A DNA stretch of 64,000 nucleotides from Nocardia sp. XZ_19_385 (GTDB lineage: Bacteria > Actinomycetota > Actinomycetes > Mycobacteriales > Mycobacteriaceae), in NCBI RefSeq assembly GCF_015355755.1, contig NZ_JACVEE010000003.1, positions 1,044,176-1,108,175 of the forward strand, given 5' to 3'. This document shows, in pieces, positions 25,436 to 34,093 of the stretch (positions within the stretch are counted from its first letter, which is position 1; the number at the start of each line of letters is the position of its first letter). Made by a program: the position numbers and the translations under genes. Under the pieces are notes generated by a model. It worked only from the letters and a program-made list of their open reading frames with translations. It did no database searches and was not told the DNA's origin.

Positions 25436-26902
25436 TCAACTAACGATCGCGAACAGCACCGCCGCGACCGCGAAACTCACCACCGACAGGATGGTTTCGA
25501 GCACCGTCCAGGTCTGCAAGGTCTGCTTCACCGTGAGGTTGAAGTACTTGGCGATGATCCAGAAGCCGCCGTCGTTCACGTGGCTGAGGATGATCGACCC
25601 GGCCGCGATCGCCATGGCGATCAACGCGATCGACATCTGTGAATAGTCGTGCCCGGCGACCAGGGGTGCGACGATGCCGCCGGTGGTGACGATGGCGACG
25701 GTGGCCGAACCCTGGGCGATGCGCAGACCACAGCTGATGATGTAGGCCAGCACGATCACGGGCAGGCCCGCGGCCGACATGGTGTCGGCGAGTGCGGTGC
25801 CGATGCCGGTGGCCGAGATGACCTTTCCGAAGAACGCGCCCGCACCGACGACCAGCAGCAGCATGCCGACCGGCCGCAGCGATTCCGCGGTCAGCGTGCT
25901 GAGTTCCTGCACGCTCGAGCCACGCCGGATGCCGAGCACGTAGAACGCGATGAGCACCGCGATCAGCAGCGCGACGGCGGGCGTGCCCAGGAACGTCAGC
26001 ACCTGCAGCAGCTGCGAATCCTTGTCCAGCATTTGGGTTCCGAAGGTGGCGCCGAGAATGAGGATCAGCGGGATCGCGATGATCGCACCGATCAGCCCGA
26101 CCGACGGCCGCTTGGTCTCCGTGGTGACCGACTCTGGATCCGTCGCGGTACCGGGTCCGTCGCCGGTCTTGGCGGCCTGCTCCCCAACCGGCGAACCGTC
26201 CGCCCGCACCAGGAACTCATCTGGCACCTCGACGATGATCCGCTTACCGATGTAGGAACCCCAGACCAGGCCCGCGGCGATGAAACCCGGGATACCGCAA
26301 ACGAATCCGATGAGGATCAGCCAGCCGAGGCTCACCCCGAGCAGGCCGCCCAGCGCGACCGGACCGGGATGCGGCGGCAGGAACGCGTGCGTCATCGACA
26401 GACCGGCCAGCATCGGCATCGCGTACAGCACCAGCGACCGCCCGCCGCGCTTGGCGGCGACGTAGATCAACGGCGCCAGCACGAAGATGCCGATATCGAA
26501 GAAGACCGGGATACCGAAGATGAGCCCGAGCAGGCCCATGGCCACCGGAGCGCCCTTGTCGCCGAAGATCTTCAGCAGTTTGCCGGTCAAAACGTCTGCG
26601 CCACCGGACTGTTCGAGGATCGCGCCGAGCACGGTCCCGAGTCCGATGATCACAGCGATGTGGCCGAGGATGCCGCCGAATCCGGTTTCCAATAGGGAAT
26701 CACCGGCCTTGATCGCCGTGCCGACGATCTTCGACACCGGCAGGCCCGCGGCCAGCGCCAGCCCGAGCCCGGTGAGCAGCAACGCGATAAATGGTTCGAG
26801 TTTGACCTTGATGATGGCAAATAGCAGCAGGGCGATCGCGAGACCGCAGAGCACCAGAAGCCCCGGGGTGGTAGTGCGAAGCCAGTCGACAGTGGCAGTC
26901 AT
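25436..26902 (-). CDS. GntP-family gluconate/sugar-acid permease
   Basis: The 488-residue transporter has about 12-14 hydrophobic helices and GntP signatures such as FGGILGHIAVIIGLGTVLGAILEQSGGA, GIPVFFDIGIFVL and the proline-rich SMTHAFLPPHPGPVA (quoted by landmarks). It imports gluconate-like acids with protons. A charged loop of about 60 residues lies near the middle. It is followed upstream by KDPG aldolase, amidohydrolase and PLP-lyase genes on the same strand, so its substrate is probably the acid degraded by those enzymes. Confidence 0.93.
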   Translation of the reverse strand: MTATVDWLRTTTPGLLVLCGLAIALLLFAIIKVKLEPFIALLLTGLGLALAAGLPVSKIVGTAIKAGDSLLETGFGGILGHIAVIIGLGTVLGAILEQSGGADVLTGKLLKIFGDKGAPVAMGLLGLIFGIPVFFDIGIFVLAPLIYVAAKRGGRSLVLYAMPMLAGLSMTHAFLPPHPGPVALGGLLGVSLGWLILIGFVCGIPGFIAAGLVWGSYIGKRIIVEVPDEFLVRADGSPVGEQAAKTGDGPGTATDPESVTTETKRPSVGLIGAIIAIPLILILGATFGTQMLDKDSQLLQVLTFLGTPAVALLIAVLIAFYVLGIRRGSSVQELSTLTAESLRPVGMLLLVVGAGAFFGKVISATGIGTALADTMSAAGLPVIVLAYIISCGLRIAQGSATVAIVTTGGIVAPLVAGHDYSQMSIALIAMAIAAGSIILSHVNDGGFWIIAKYFNLTVKQTLQTWTVLETILSVVSFAVAAVLFAIVS

Positions 26903-26915
26903 GACCGGGTACCTC

Positions 26916-27542
26916 TCAATTCATGGATCGAACGAATGACGCCGCGCGCGAGGCGATGTCGGACCATCGGCCCGCGGCGACGTCGGAAGGAGCAACAACA
27001 TCGGTGCCGGCGGTGACCGCGACGGCCCCGGCGGCAAGAAATTCCGCGGCGTTGCCCGCGTTGACGCCCCCCGAAGGGATGAGCGCCACGTCGGGGAAGG
27101 GGCCGCGCAGATCTTTCAGATAGCCCGGGCCCAAGGCCCGGGCCGGAAAGATCTTCACCGCGGCGGCACCGAGGTCGAGTGCGGTGAGCACCTCGGTGGG
27201 CGTGAACGCGCCCATCACCACCGGGATGCCGCGCTCGGCCGCGACGGCGGCGACCTCGGCGCGGACTCCGGGGGTCACCAGGAACCGCGCGCCGTGATCG
27301 ATGGCGGCCCTGGCCTGGTCGGCGTGCAGGACAGTGCCGACACCGACCACCGCGCCCTCGGCCGTGGCGGCCGCGCGCAGGTAGCCGAGCACACCCGGGG
27401 TCGTGAAAGTGAGCTCCAGTGCGCGAATCCCGGAGCGCGCCAAGGCATCCGCCAGAGCCGCCGGATCCGGAATCTCCGGCGCGCGGACCACGCTGAGCAC
27501 GCGATCGGCCCGGATGACCTCCATCGCGCTGGTGTCGTTCAC
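26916..27542 (-). CDS. eda: KDPG / 4-hydroxy-2-oxoglutarate aldolase
   Basis: The 208-residue class I aldolase cleaves 2-keto-3-deoxy-6-phosphogluconate to pyruvate and glyceraldehyde 3-phosphate. The catalytic Glu is in ALELTFTTPG and the Schiff-base Lys in AAVKIFPA, and the phosphate-binding IPSGGVN and AVTAGTDVV loops are present. Its start overlaps the stop of the D-aminoacylase-like gene by four bases, and the permease gene begins 13 bases after its stop, so the three are translationally linked. With the divergent KDG-type kinase it completes a route to central metabolism. Confidence 0.92.
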   Translation of the reverse strand: MNDTSAMEVIRADRVLSVVRAPEIPDPAALADALARSGIRALELTFTTPGVLGYLRAAATAEGAVVGVGTVLHADQARAAIDHGARFLVTPGVRAEVAAVAAERGIPVVMGAFTPTEVLTALDLGAAAVKIFPARALGPGYLKDLRGPFPDVALIPSGGVNAGNAAEFLAAGAVAVTAGTDVVAPSDVAAGRWSDIASRAASFVRSMN

Positions 27543-29152
27543 ACTGTCTCCTTTCGCGAGGTGTCCATCCGCAATGCGCCGCCGGCGAGCGTGCCGGTCG
27601 GCTTTCCGTCCTGGATGACGAACTCGCCGTTGACCAGCACGTGCTGGATGCCGCGTGCCTGCTGCTTGGGCTGCTCGAAGGTGGCGGTATCGGTGATCGT
27701 GGCCGGATCGAACAACACGAGGTCGGCGGCGTAGCCGGGGAAGATGTGGCCGCGATCGCTGAGCCGCAAACGGGCGGCGGGGCGGCCGGTGAGGTGGTGG
27801 ACGCAGTCCTCGAGCCCGAGCACACCGAGATCGCGGACGTAATGGCCGAGGTAACGCGGGAACGTGCCCCAGGCGCGCGGATGCGGCCGGTCACCGACGA
27901 GCAGAGCGTCGCTGCCGCCCATATGGCCCGGGTGCGCCATGATCGCGCGCACGTTCTCCTCATGGCCCACGTGCTGCAGAATCGTGGTGGCCAGCTGGTC
28001 GCGCCGCAGTAGATCGAAGAACACCTCGACCGGTGGCGTGCCGCCCTCGGCCGCGATCTGCTGAACCGTCTTGCCGACATAGCGATCCAGTGCCGCATTC
28101 GCGACGCCGCTGATCTGGATGGTCTCCCATTCCACCGTGACGCCGTGACAGCCGTCGGAGCCGTTCACGTTGACGTCCAGCGCGATTCGCGCGCGCTGCG
28201 CCGGATCGTCGATGCGTTCCAGCGCCGCGTCCGGGCCGCCGGACATCGCCCAGCTCGGCAGCAGCGCCGACAACGTGGTCGAACCGGGCAGGTACGGGTA
28301 GGTGTCCAGGGTGATGTCGCAGCCCTCGGCGCGGGCGGCGTCGATCAACGCCAGGAATTCTGGTGCGCGGCCGCGGTTTACGCCGAAGTTCATGGTGGCG
28401 TGGGTGAGGTGCAGGGCGCAGCCGGTGCTGCGCGCCAGCTCGATCATCTCGGCGTATGCCTCGAGCGCACCCTTGCCGTAGGAGCGGGTGTGGGGTGCGA
28501 AGTAGCCGCCGTACTCGGCGACGACCGCGCACAGCGCCGCCAATTCGCTGGTGTCCGCATACATTCCGGGCGTGTAGGTGAGTCCGCTGGACATGCCGAC
28601 CGCGCCCTCGCTGAGCCCCTGGGCGAGCAGTTCCCGCATGCGGCGGATCTCCGGCACCGTCGCCGGGCGCTGCTCGCTCCCGACGACCAGCAGCCGCAGC
28701 GTGCCCTGCGGCACCAGGTAGGCCGCGTTGGGCGTGATGCCCTGATCGAGCCGGTCCAGGTACTGCCCGACGCTGCGCCAGGAGAAGTCCAGATCGACGG
28801 GATTGCCGTTCCAGCCGGCGATCTGGCGGCGCAGCACCGCCAGGCTCGGATCATCGATCGGGGCGTAGGACAGCCCGTCCTGACCGATCACCTCGGTGGT
28901 GATGCCCTGGCTCACCTTCGGGAAGTGCCCCGGATCGGTGAGCAGATGCAGATCCGAGTGGGCATGCATGTCGATGAAGCCGGGCGCCAAGACCGAACCG
29001 GGCGCGGTGTCTACGACTTTCGCATCGCCGGTATAGGTGCCGGGCGCGGTGACCCTGCTGATGCGTCCGCGCTCGATGCGGACATCACCGCGGGACCGGG
29101 GCGCGCCCGTGCCGTCGATGATGTCGATGTCTCGAAAAACCAAGTCGGTCAT
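27539..29152 (-). CDS. D-aminoacylase-like amidohydrolase
   Basis: The 537-residue metal-dependent amidohydrolase carries the H-x-H motif in FIDMHAHSDLHLL, an LTHATMNFG metal-His region and the late HPGHMGGSDALLVGD Asp motif of the D-aminoacylase (N-acyl-D-amino-acid deacylase) subfamily. Annotation would normally read N-acyl-D-amino acid deacylase. The neighbours (permease for sugar acids, PLP lyase, KDG kinase, KDPG aldolase) suggest an N-acylated amino-sugar acid such as N-acetyl-D-glucosaminate as an alternative substrate. It is cytoplasmic and overlaps the aldolase gene by four bases. Confidence 0.88.
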   Translation of the reverse strand: MTDLVFRDIDIIDGTGAPRSRGDVRIERGRISRVTAPGTYTGDAKVVDTAPGSVLAPGFIDMHAHSDLHLLTDPGHFPKVSQGITTEVIGQDGLSYAPIDDPSLAVLRRQIAGWNGNPVDLDFSWRSVGQYLDRLDQGITPNAAYLVPQGTLRLLVVGSEQRPATVPEIRRMRELLAQGLSEGAVGMSSGLTYTPGMYADTSELAALCAVVAEYGGYFAPHTRSYGKGALEAYAEMIELARSTGCALHLTHATMNFGVNRGRAPEFLALIDAARAEGCDITLDTYPYLPGSTTLSALLPSWAMSGGPDAALERIDDPAQRARIALDVNVNGSDGCHGVTVEWETIQISGVANAALDRYVGKTVQQIAAEGGTPPVEVFFDLLRRDQLATTILQHVGHEENVRAIMAHPGHMGGSDALLVGDRPHPRAWGTFPRYLGHYVRDLGVLGLEDCVHHLTGRPAARLRLSDRGHIFPGYAADLVLFDPATITDTATFEQPKQQARGIQHVLVNGEFVIQDGKPTGTLAGGALRMDTSRKETV

Positions 29153-29164
29153 GTCGCCTGCTCG

Positions 29165-30439
29165 TCAGAAGAAGGTGTGCAAGAGGTCGACGACGCGCGG
29201 GCATTCCGCGTCGGCGTCGTCGATCACGGGGATGAGCCGCCATTTGTCGAAGGCGGTGCACGGATGGGACAGGCCGAGCCGCACCACCGTGCCGACGGGC
29301 AGATCGGCGGCCGTCGCGCCGGGGAGCCGCAGGAAGGCGTGCTGATCGTTGAGCGCCGAGACCGTTCCCTCCAGGTTTTGCGGGACCGGTAGTCCCTCAT
29401 CGAAGGGCAGGTCGCGTTTGCCCGCATCCAGTAACGCGAGTTCGGGTTCCGGGCGGGAGACGGTGCGCGCCCAGCCGTGCATGGCCGACCGCAGGGGACG
29501 TTCGCTGCGCGGGGCGGCCAACGGCGAGATACCGGCGTAGAAGCCGTCGTCGTGGATGATGTACGCGCCGGAGCGCAGGATAACGGTGGTCGGAACCCCT
29601 TGTGCGCCTTGCTCATCCGCCAGGTCGGCCAGGCGTTCGACGACCAGGTCCGGATAGGCGCTGCCGCCGGCGGTAACGATCGCGTCGCCGGAATAGGCGC
29701 CGGCGGTGGCGAGTTCACGATGCAGGCGCGCCACCTCGTCGAGGTACCGGCGCACCGCGGCGAGGGCTTCGGGCGACCGGTCGTGGGCGAGCGCGCCCTC
29801 GTAGCCGCCGACACCGGCCAAGATCAGCCGGTCGGACTGCCCGACCGCCGCGGCGATCGCATGCGCCTGATCGACTGTGCGGGCGCCGGTACGGCCATGC
29901 GGCCCACCGAGTTCCACGATCACCCGGATGCGCGCAGCGCCCGGCTCGCCACGCAGATGCTCGTCCATGAGCGCGACCGTCTCGACACTGTCGACCCAGC
30001 AGACGAACTCGAAAGCCGGATCCTGCGCCGATTCGGCTGCGACCCAGCGCAATCCGACCGGATCGACCAACGCGTTGGCCAGCATGATGCGCCCGACACC
30101 GAAGGACCGCGCGACCTGCACCTGCCAGATGGTGGCGAAGGTCAGGCCCCAGCTGCCCGCGGCCAGCTGCCGCGCCCACAACTGCGGCGACATCGTGGTC
30201 TTGCCGTGCGGCGCGAGCCGGACACCGGACGCGGCCGCCCAGTCGGCCAGCACCGCGATGTTCGACGCGACGGCGGATCGGTCGATGGTGAGCACCGGGG
30301 TTTCGAACCCGTCGAGCGCGGGTTCGGAGTCCAGGAACTGCCGGACGGTCCGGCCCCAGGCCGCGGGCGGAAGACCTTTGTGCTCGGGACCGAGCGTCCG
30401 GTCTTCCAGTGCGGCAACGGCTTTCTCGTCGATCGCCAT
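29165..30439 (-). CDS. Fold-III PLP enzyme: D-amino-acid (or D-glucosaminate) ammonia-lyase
   Basis: The 424-residue protein has the alanine-racemase-type barrel with the PLP lysine in LAPHGKTTMSPQLWARQ. A C-terminal beta domain ends with the metal motif HPC in GLSHPCTAFDKW, as in D-serine dehydratase and D-threonine aldolase. It would remove ammonia from a D-hydroxyamino acid and leave a 2-keto acid. GAAGGAG lies five bases before the ATG at 30439; the frame extends a little further but without a site. It heads the minus-strand operon and is divergent from the kinase gene. D-glucosaminate giving KDG is the substrate that best fits the neighbours. Confidence 0.85.
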   Translation of the reverse strand: MAIDEKAVAALEDRTLGPEHKGLPPAAWGRTVRQFLDSEPALDGFETPVLTIDRSAVASNIAVLADWAAASGVRLAPHGKTTMSPQLWARQLAAGSWGLTFATIWQVQVARSFGVGRIMLANALVDPVGLRWVAAESAQDPAFEFVCWVDSVETVALMDEHLRGEPGAARIRVIVELGGPHGRTGARTVDQAHAIAAAVGQSDRLILAGVGGYEGALAHDRSPEALAAVRRYLDEVARLHRELATAGAYSGDAIVTAGGSAYPDLVVERLADLADEQGAQGVPTTVILRSGAYIIHDDGFYAGISPLAAPRSERPLRSAMHGWARTVSRPEPELALLDAGKRDLPFDEGLPVPQNLEGTVSALNDQHAFLRLPGATAADLPVGTVVRLGLSHPCTAFDKWRLIPVIDDADAECPRVVDLLHTFF

Positions 30440-30488
30440 GTCGCTCCTTCCCGCGGATTTCAACTCCGCCAGTTATGCATTTCATGCA

Positions 30489-30514
30489 TTGCATATTTTG
30501 CAACGCTTGTTGCA
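30489..30514. promoter_or_regulatory. Overlapping palindromes in divergent promoter region
   Basis: TTGCATATTTTGCAA (30489-30503) overlaps TGCAACGCTTGTTGCA (30499-30514), both dyad-symmetric, in the AT-rich gap between the PLP-lyase and kinase starts. ATGCAT repeats precede them. The IclR-family protein encoded two genes away is the obvious candidate binder. Confidence 0.55.
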
Positions 30515-30581
30515 CATCGTGTTTGGTGTGGTTATTCTGCACAGGATGGCCGGTGGCCGCAAGGGCAGAAGGGAGATTGCA

Positions 30582-31625
30582 GTGACGTGGCCTACTACGT
30601 CGCCCCGCCCAAGGGCAGTGACTATCGGTGAGGGGCTCGCGGTACTGGTGGCGCGCCCCGGCCCGCTCGAGGAGTCGGAGACCTTCGAGCGCACAGCGGG
30701 CGGCGCCGAGGCGAATGTGGCGACGGTGCTCACCCAACTGGGCGTCGACGCCACCTGGATCTCCCGAGTCGGCGACGACGGCTTCGGCCGATATTTGACC
30801 GGGCATCTCGCGGCCCGCGGCGTCGACATCTCCGCCGTGGTCACCGACCCCGGTCGGCCTACCGCGGTCTATGTCAAGGAACGCGGCAGCGGGTCGGGCA
30901 AAGCGACCGACCTGGGCGAGCGCGACAGCCGAATGCTGTACTACCGCACCGGATCCGCGGCGAGCGCACTGTCCACCGCGGATCTCGCGGCCGCGGCGGA
31001 GTTGCTGGAGCGCTGTCAGCTGGTGCACTTCACCGGGATAACCACCGCGCTCTCGGAATCCGCGACCGGACTCACCGAGGCGCTGATCGCACTCCCCCGG
31101 CGCGGGCGGCTGGTCAGCTTCGACCTGAACTTCCGTCCGGCACTCTGGGCCGGGCGCAGCGAGCAGGCCGCCGAAGTCCTGGCCCGCCACGTGCGCGGCT
31201 GCGATGTGGTCTTTCTCGGCGCCGACGAGGCCGGGGCGGTGTTCGGCACCGAGGACGCCGACCGGCTGCGGGCGCTGTTCCCCGAACCCGAACATCTCGT
31301 AGTCAAGAACAACGAGCACTCGGTCACCGGATTCTCCGGCGCGCACCGCGTCGAGATGCCCGCGCTCGCCCTCGAAGTCACCGAGCGGATCGGCGCCGGT
31401 GACGCCTTCGCCGGTGGCTACCTCGCGGCGCTGCTGCACGAGCGCCCGCTCGACCAACGCTTGCGATTCGGACACCTCTGCGCCGCCGCCGCATTGACTG
31501 GAACCGGCGACGTCGCCGAACTTCCGGCGCCGGAAAGGCTTGCGGCCCTTGCCTCGAGCACCGAGTCCGAGTGGGCCCGGGTGCATTACGCCGACGCCGT
31601 CGTAGCCGAGAATGTGGCGTTATGA
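30582..31625 (+). CDS. PfkB-family sugar kinase, KDG-kinase type
   Basis: The 347-residue kinase has TIGEGLAVLVA, the GGAEANVATVLTQLG substrate motif, SFDLNFRPALW, which is typical of 2-keto-3-deoxygluconate kinases, and an intact catalytic IGAGDAFAGGY. Unlike the two PfkB-fold proteins at the window's left end it should be active. The GTG start at 30582 follows GAAGGGAG. Its stop overlaps the IclR start as ATGA. Product KDPG would be cleaved by the aldolase encoded on the other strand. Confidence 0.9.
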   Translation: MTWPTTSPRPRAVTIGEGLAVLVARPGPLEESETFERTAGGAEANVATVLTQLGVDATWISRVGDDGFGRYLTGHLAARGVDISAVVTDPGRPTAVYVKERGSGSGKATDLGERDSRMLYYRTGSAASALSTADLAAAAELLERCQLVHFTGITTALSESATGLTEALIALPRRGRLVSFDLNFRPALWAGRSEQAAEVLARHVRGCDVVFLGADEAGAVFGTEDADRLRALFPEPEHLVVKNNEHSVTGFSGAHRVEMPALALEVTERIGAGDAFAGGYLAALLHERPLDQRLRFGHLCAAAALTGTGDVAELPAPERLAALASSTESEWARVHYADAVVAENVAL

Positions 31626-32383
31626 GCCAGAGTCTGTTGCGCGCGTTGACGATCCTTCTCTCCCTCGGTGACGACGGGCGGTCGCTGGATCAGCTGGCGG
31701 GCGAACTCGGCGTGCACAAGTCGACCGTGCTGCGGCTGTTGCAGACCATGGAATCGCAGCGCTTCGTCACCCACGACAGTGACCACCGCTACGTGCTCGG
31801 CTCCCGACTGTTCGAACTGGCCAATCAGGCGCTGGAACAACGCGATGTCCGCACCCTGGCGCGCCCGCATCTCAGCGCGCTGAATTCCGCTACCGGACAG
31901 ACGATCCACCTCGCCACCTACGAGGCGGGCGAGGCGATCTACATCGACAAGTTCGACGCGACCCAGAGCGTGCGCATGTACTCCCGGATCGGGCGGCCCG
32001 CACCCCTGCACTGCACCGCGGTCGGCAAGGTGCTCGTCTGCGCCCAACCGCGGGCGGAATGGCGGGCGGTCGCCGAACGAATCGAATACCGGAAGTTCAC
32101 CGAACGCACCATCCAGACCCCCGACCAGTACCTCGCGGAGCTGGAACTCGTTGCCGCGCAAGGGTATGCCGAAGACCACGAAGAGCACGAAACCTTCGTC
32201 AACTGCATCGGCGTCCCGGTGCGCAACGGCACCGGCGCGGTTGTCGCCGCGGTGTCCATGTCGGTGCCGGACATGCTGCTCGATCACGACCAGGTGCTGG
32301 CCCGGCTGCCGCAGGTGCGGGCCGCCGCCGACGCCGTCTCCACCGAACTCGGCTGGACCCCCGGCCGCAACCCGAAAGGCTGA
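31622..32383 (+). CDS. IclR-family transcriptional regulator
   Basis: The 253-residue regulator has an N-terminal winged helix (LDQLAGELGVHKSTVLRLLQTM) and an IclR effector domain (GRPAPLHCTAVGKVLVC, TPDQYLAELELVAAQGYAEDHEEHE, NCIGVPVRNGTG). It is embedded in the sugar-acid/amino-acid gene cluster, overlapping the kinase gene by four bases and followed two bases later by RidA. It probably represses the divergent operons and responds to KDG, KDPG or the imported acid. The overlapping palindromes at 30489-30514 are the likely sites. Confidence 0.93.
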   Translation: MSQSLLRALTILLSLGDDGRSLDQLAGELGVHKSTVLRLLQTMESQRFVTHDSDHRYVLGSRLFELANQALEQRDVRTLARPHLSALNSATGQTIHLATYEAGEAIYIDKFDATQSVRMYSRIGRPAPLHCTAVGKVLVCAQPRAEWRAVAERIEYRKFTERTIQTPDQYLAELELVAAQGYAEDHEEHETFVNCIGVPVRNGTGAVVAAVSMSVPDMLLDHDQVLARLPQVRAAADAVSTELGWTPGRNPKG

Positions 32384-32385
32384 CC

Positions 32386-32793
32386 ATGAGCGAAAAGATC
32401 GCCGTCCGCACCACCGATGCCCCCGCCCCGGCCCACACCTTCTCTCAGGGCGTGCGCAAAGGCCCGTTCGTCCAGGTTTCCGGGCAGGGCCCGGTCGACC
32501 CCGCCACCAGCGAGTACCTCTACCCCGGTGATGTCGCGGCCCAGACCACCCGCACCCTGCAGAACGTCAAGGCGATCATCGACGCCAGCGGCGCCACCTT
32601 CGACGACGTCGTCATGCTGCGGGTGTATCTCACCAAGCGGGAAGACTTCGCCATCATGAACGACGCCTACGGCGCATTCGTCACCGCCAACACCACCGGT
32701 GACGTACTCCCCAGCCGCACTACGGTTTTCACCGGCCTGCCGCGGGAAGAGATGCTGGTGGAGATCGACGCGATCGCCATCGTCTCGGAGTAG
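32386..32793 (+). CDS. RidA-family reactive intermediate deaminase
   Basis: The 135-residue protein belongs to the Rid (YjgF/YER057c) family. PAPAHTFSQGVRKGPFVQVSGQGP, the Arg in SRTTVFTGLP and the Glu in MLVEIDAIAIV fit the imine/enamine deaminase pocket. RidA hydrolyses the unstable 2-imino intermediates released by PLP dehydratases, so its place in the same cluster as the fold-III PLP lyase makes sense. The ATG follows the IclR stop by two bases, with GAAAGG upstream. It ends the plus-strand operon. Confidence 0.92.
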   Translation: MSEKIAVRTTDAPAPAHTFSQGVRKGPFVQVSGQGPVDPATSEYLYPGDVAAQTTRTLQNVKAIIDASGATFDDVVMLRVYLTKREDFAIMNDAYGAFVTANTTGDVLPSRTTVFTGLPREEMLVEIDAIAIVSE

Positions 32794-32795
32794 CC

Positions 32796-33170
32796 CTAGA
32801 GCGGCGGGTACTCGCGGCAGTCTTCGGGCACGCTGTCCCGTGGAGATCGCGCCCGTTGAGCGAGGGCGACCAGCAGAATCAGCGCCGTCAGGATCACGAC
32901 GTGCGCGGTGAACAGCGCCAGCATCGGAAGGGCGAAGCCCTCGTTGGTAAGAGCGCCACGGTCACCCACGCAGTACAGGGTGTAGTTGGTCGAGGTTCCT
33001 TCGGAGTCGTGCCAGGTGTCCGAGACGACCACAGGCTCCGTGGCCGGCGCCGAACAGAACAGGGGCGCAGTGAGTTTCGCTTCGCCCGGCCAGATGGCCA
33101 CCGGAATCAGTGTGCTGAGGAAACCGGCGCTGACACCCGCCGAAACCGCTGTCACCAGCAAACGAGGCAT
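32796..33170 (-). CDS. Small membrane protein with extracytoplasmic loop
   Basis: The 124-residue protein has two hydrophobic helices (TAVSAGVSAGFLSTLIPVAIW and AHVVILTALILLVALAQ) joined by a loop of about 55 residues. That loop has two cysteines (LFCSAP, LYCVGD) that could pair outside the cell. The tail is polar. It starts three bases after the lipoprotein gene and is convergent with RidA, only two bases away. Together with the lipoprotein it looks like a two-gene envelope unit of unknown function. Confidence 0.7.
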   Translation of the reverse strand: MPRLLVTAVSAGVSAGFLSTLIPVAIWPGEAKLTAPLFCSAPATEPVVVSDTWHDSEGTSTNYTLYCVGDRGALTNEGFALPMLALFTAHVVILTALILLVALAQRARSPRDSVPEDCREYPPL

Positions 33171-33173
33171 CGG

Positions 33174-33830
33174 CTACACCTGTCGCATTCGAAGGAACGC
33201 GCCGGTGCGGTCGAATTCGGCGATTATCTCCGAACGCGCCGACAGCACGTTAGCGACGATCCGGATGTCGCTGCCGAAGCGACTCACCACGATGACGGTG
33301 ACCTGCCCGTCCGGCAGCGCGCTCTGAGCGCGGGCGGTGTCGACGATGTCCTCGATCCGCGCCAGGGCAGGCACCTCGCTGACCGTGAAGTTCTCGCTGT
33401 CGAGATCATCGAAGGCCGAAACCCGCACCGGCCGTGCCGAACTGAGGTCACCAAGGGTGAACGAATAGTCGTCCAGCTGCCGAGCCCGGTCCGGTGGCCG
33501 CACCCGCATCCGCACGGTGGGCTCGCGCCCGGTCAGCTCGTCCCCCGCCGCCAGAAACCTCGTGACCTGCTCCGGTTGGTCATTCAACACCAACCGAAAC
33601 TGCGTCGAATTCGGCGCAGTCATAACGATGAGGTTCACCTCGAGATCAGCGGCCTTGATCCGCTGCGAAACCGCGGCGATCGCCTCCTGCGGCAACGAAC
33701 TCACCAATCCCCCACCGCGAGCCCGCATCTGGTCCTCGAAATCCGCACGATCCACCGCGCCGATACATCCACTGGAGACGACGACCACCGCCAGGCACAC
33801 AAGACCTCGAAACCACCTGCCACGGCGCAT
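33174..33830 (-). CDS. Putative lipoprotein
   Basis: The 218-residue precursor has a basic start, a hydrophobic stretch and the lipobox VSSGC at about residues 18-22. The mature part mixes strands and helices (VDRADFEDQMRARGG, LEVNLIVMTAPNSTQFRLVL, QVTVIVVSRFG). It contains no further cysteine. It is probably membrane-anchored outside the cytoplasm. The downstream small membrane-protein gene follows after three bases. No domain is recognised. Confidence 0.75.
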   Translation of the reverse strand: MRRGRWFRGLVCLAVVVVSSGCIGAVDRADFEDQMRARGGGLVSSLPQEAIAAVSQRIKAADLEVNLIVMTAPNSTQFRLVLNDQPEQVTRFLAAGDELTGREPTVRMRVRPPDRARQLDDYSFTLGDLSSARPVRVSAFDDLDSENFTVSEVPALARIEDIVDTARAQSALPDGQVTVIVVSRFGSDIRIVANVLSARSEIIAEFDRTGAFLRMRQV

Positions 33831-33915
33831 ATCCCGAATGCTAACGCCTGCACGTCGATCCCGTCGTCCACGTAGATCCGCACACGTCCCGCCTGGGCTC
33901 GCACGCCGCCACCAA

Positions 33916-33976
33916 GATCAACAGGCACTGGTGGCGGGCCATACTCGCGCGATGCCGCCACCAGTGCCTGTTGATC
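33916..33976. repeat. Perfect 22-bp inverted repeat
   Basis: Arms at 33916-33937 and 33955-33976 are exact reverse complements, starting GATCAACAGGCACTGG, around a 17-base loop. No gene covers it. It is longer than a normal terminator stem, has no T-tract, and lies upstream of the two divergent units starting at 33830 and 34094. It may be a mobile-element remnant or a regulatory cruciform. Confidence 0.8.
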
Positions 33977-34093
33977 ATGATCCGCACCGGGGTGTGGGGA
34001 GACATGTTGCGGCTCTACGCAACCCGCGCGCCGGGTATCGGAGCGCATTCACAACTTGACCTGAAGATAAGTTGAGCTTCTAGGGTTCGTGAT

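Noticed and set aside
29877..30581. Upstream extension of the KDG-type kinase frame
   Set aside because: It runs antisense to the PLP-lyase gene; the ribosome site and homology begin at 30582.
34052..34074. MerR- or SoxR-type promoter before the imine-reductase-like gene
   Set aside because: The CAACTT-N11-AAGTTG dyad and a TTGACC with a long spacer are suggestive, but no regulator gene adjoins and the -10 match is poor; kept only as a note in the gene entry.
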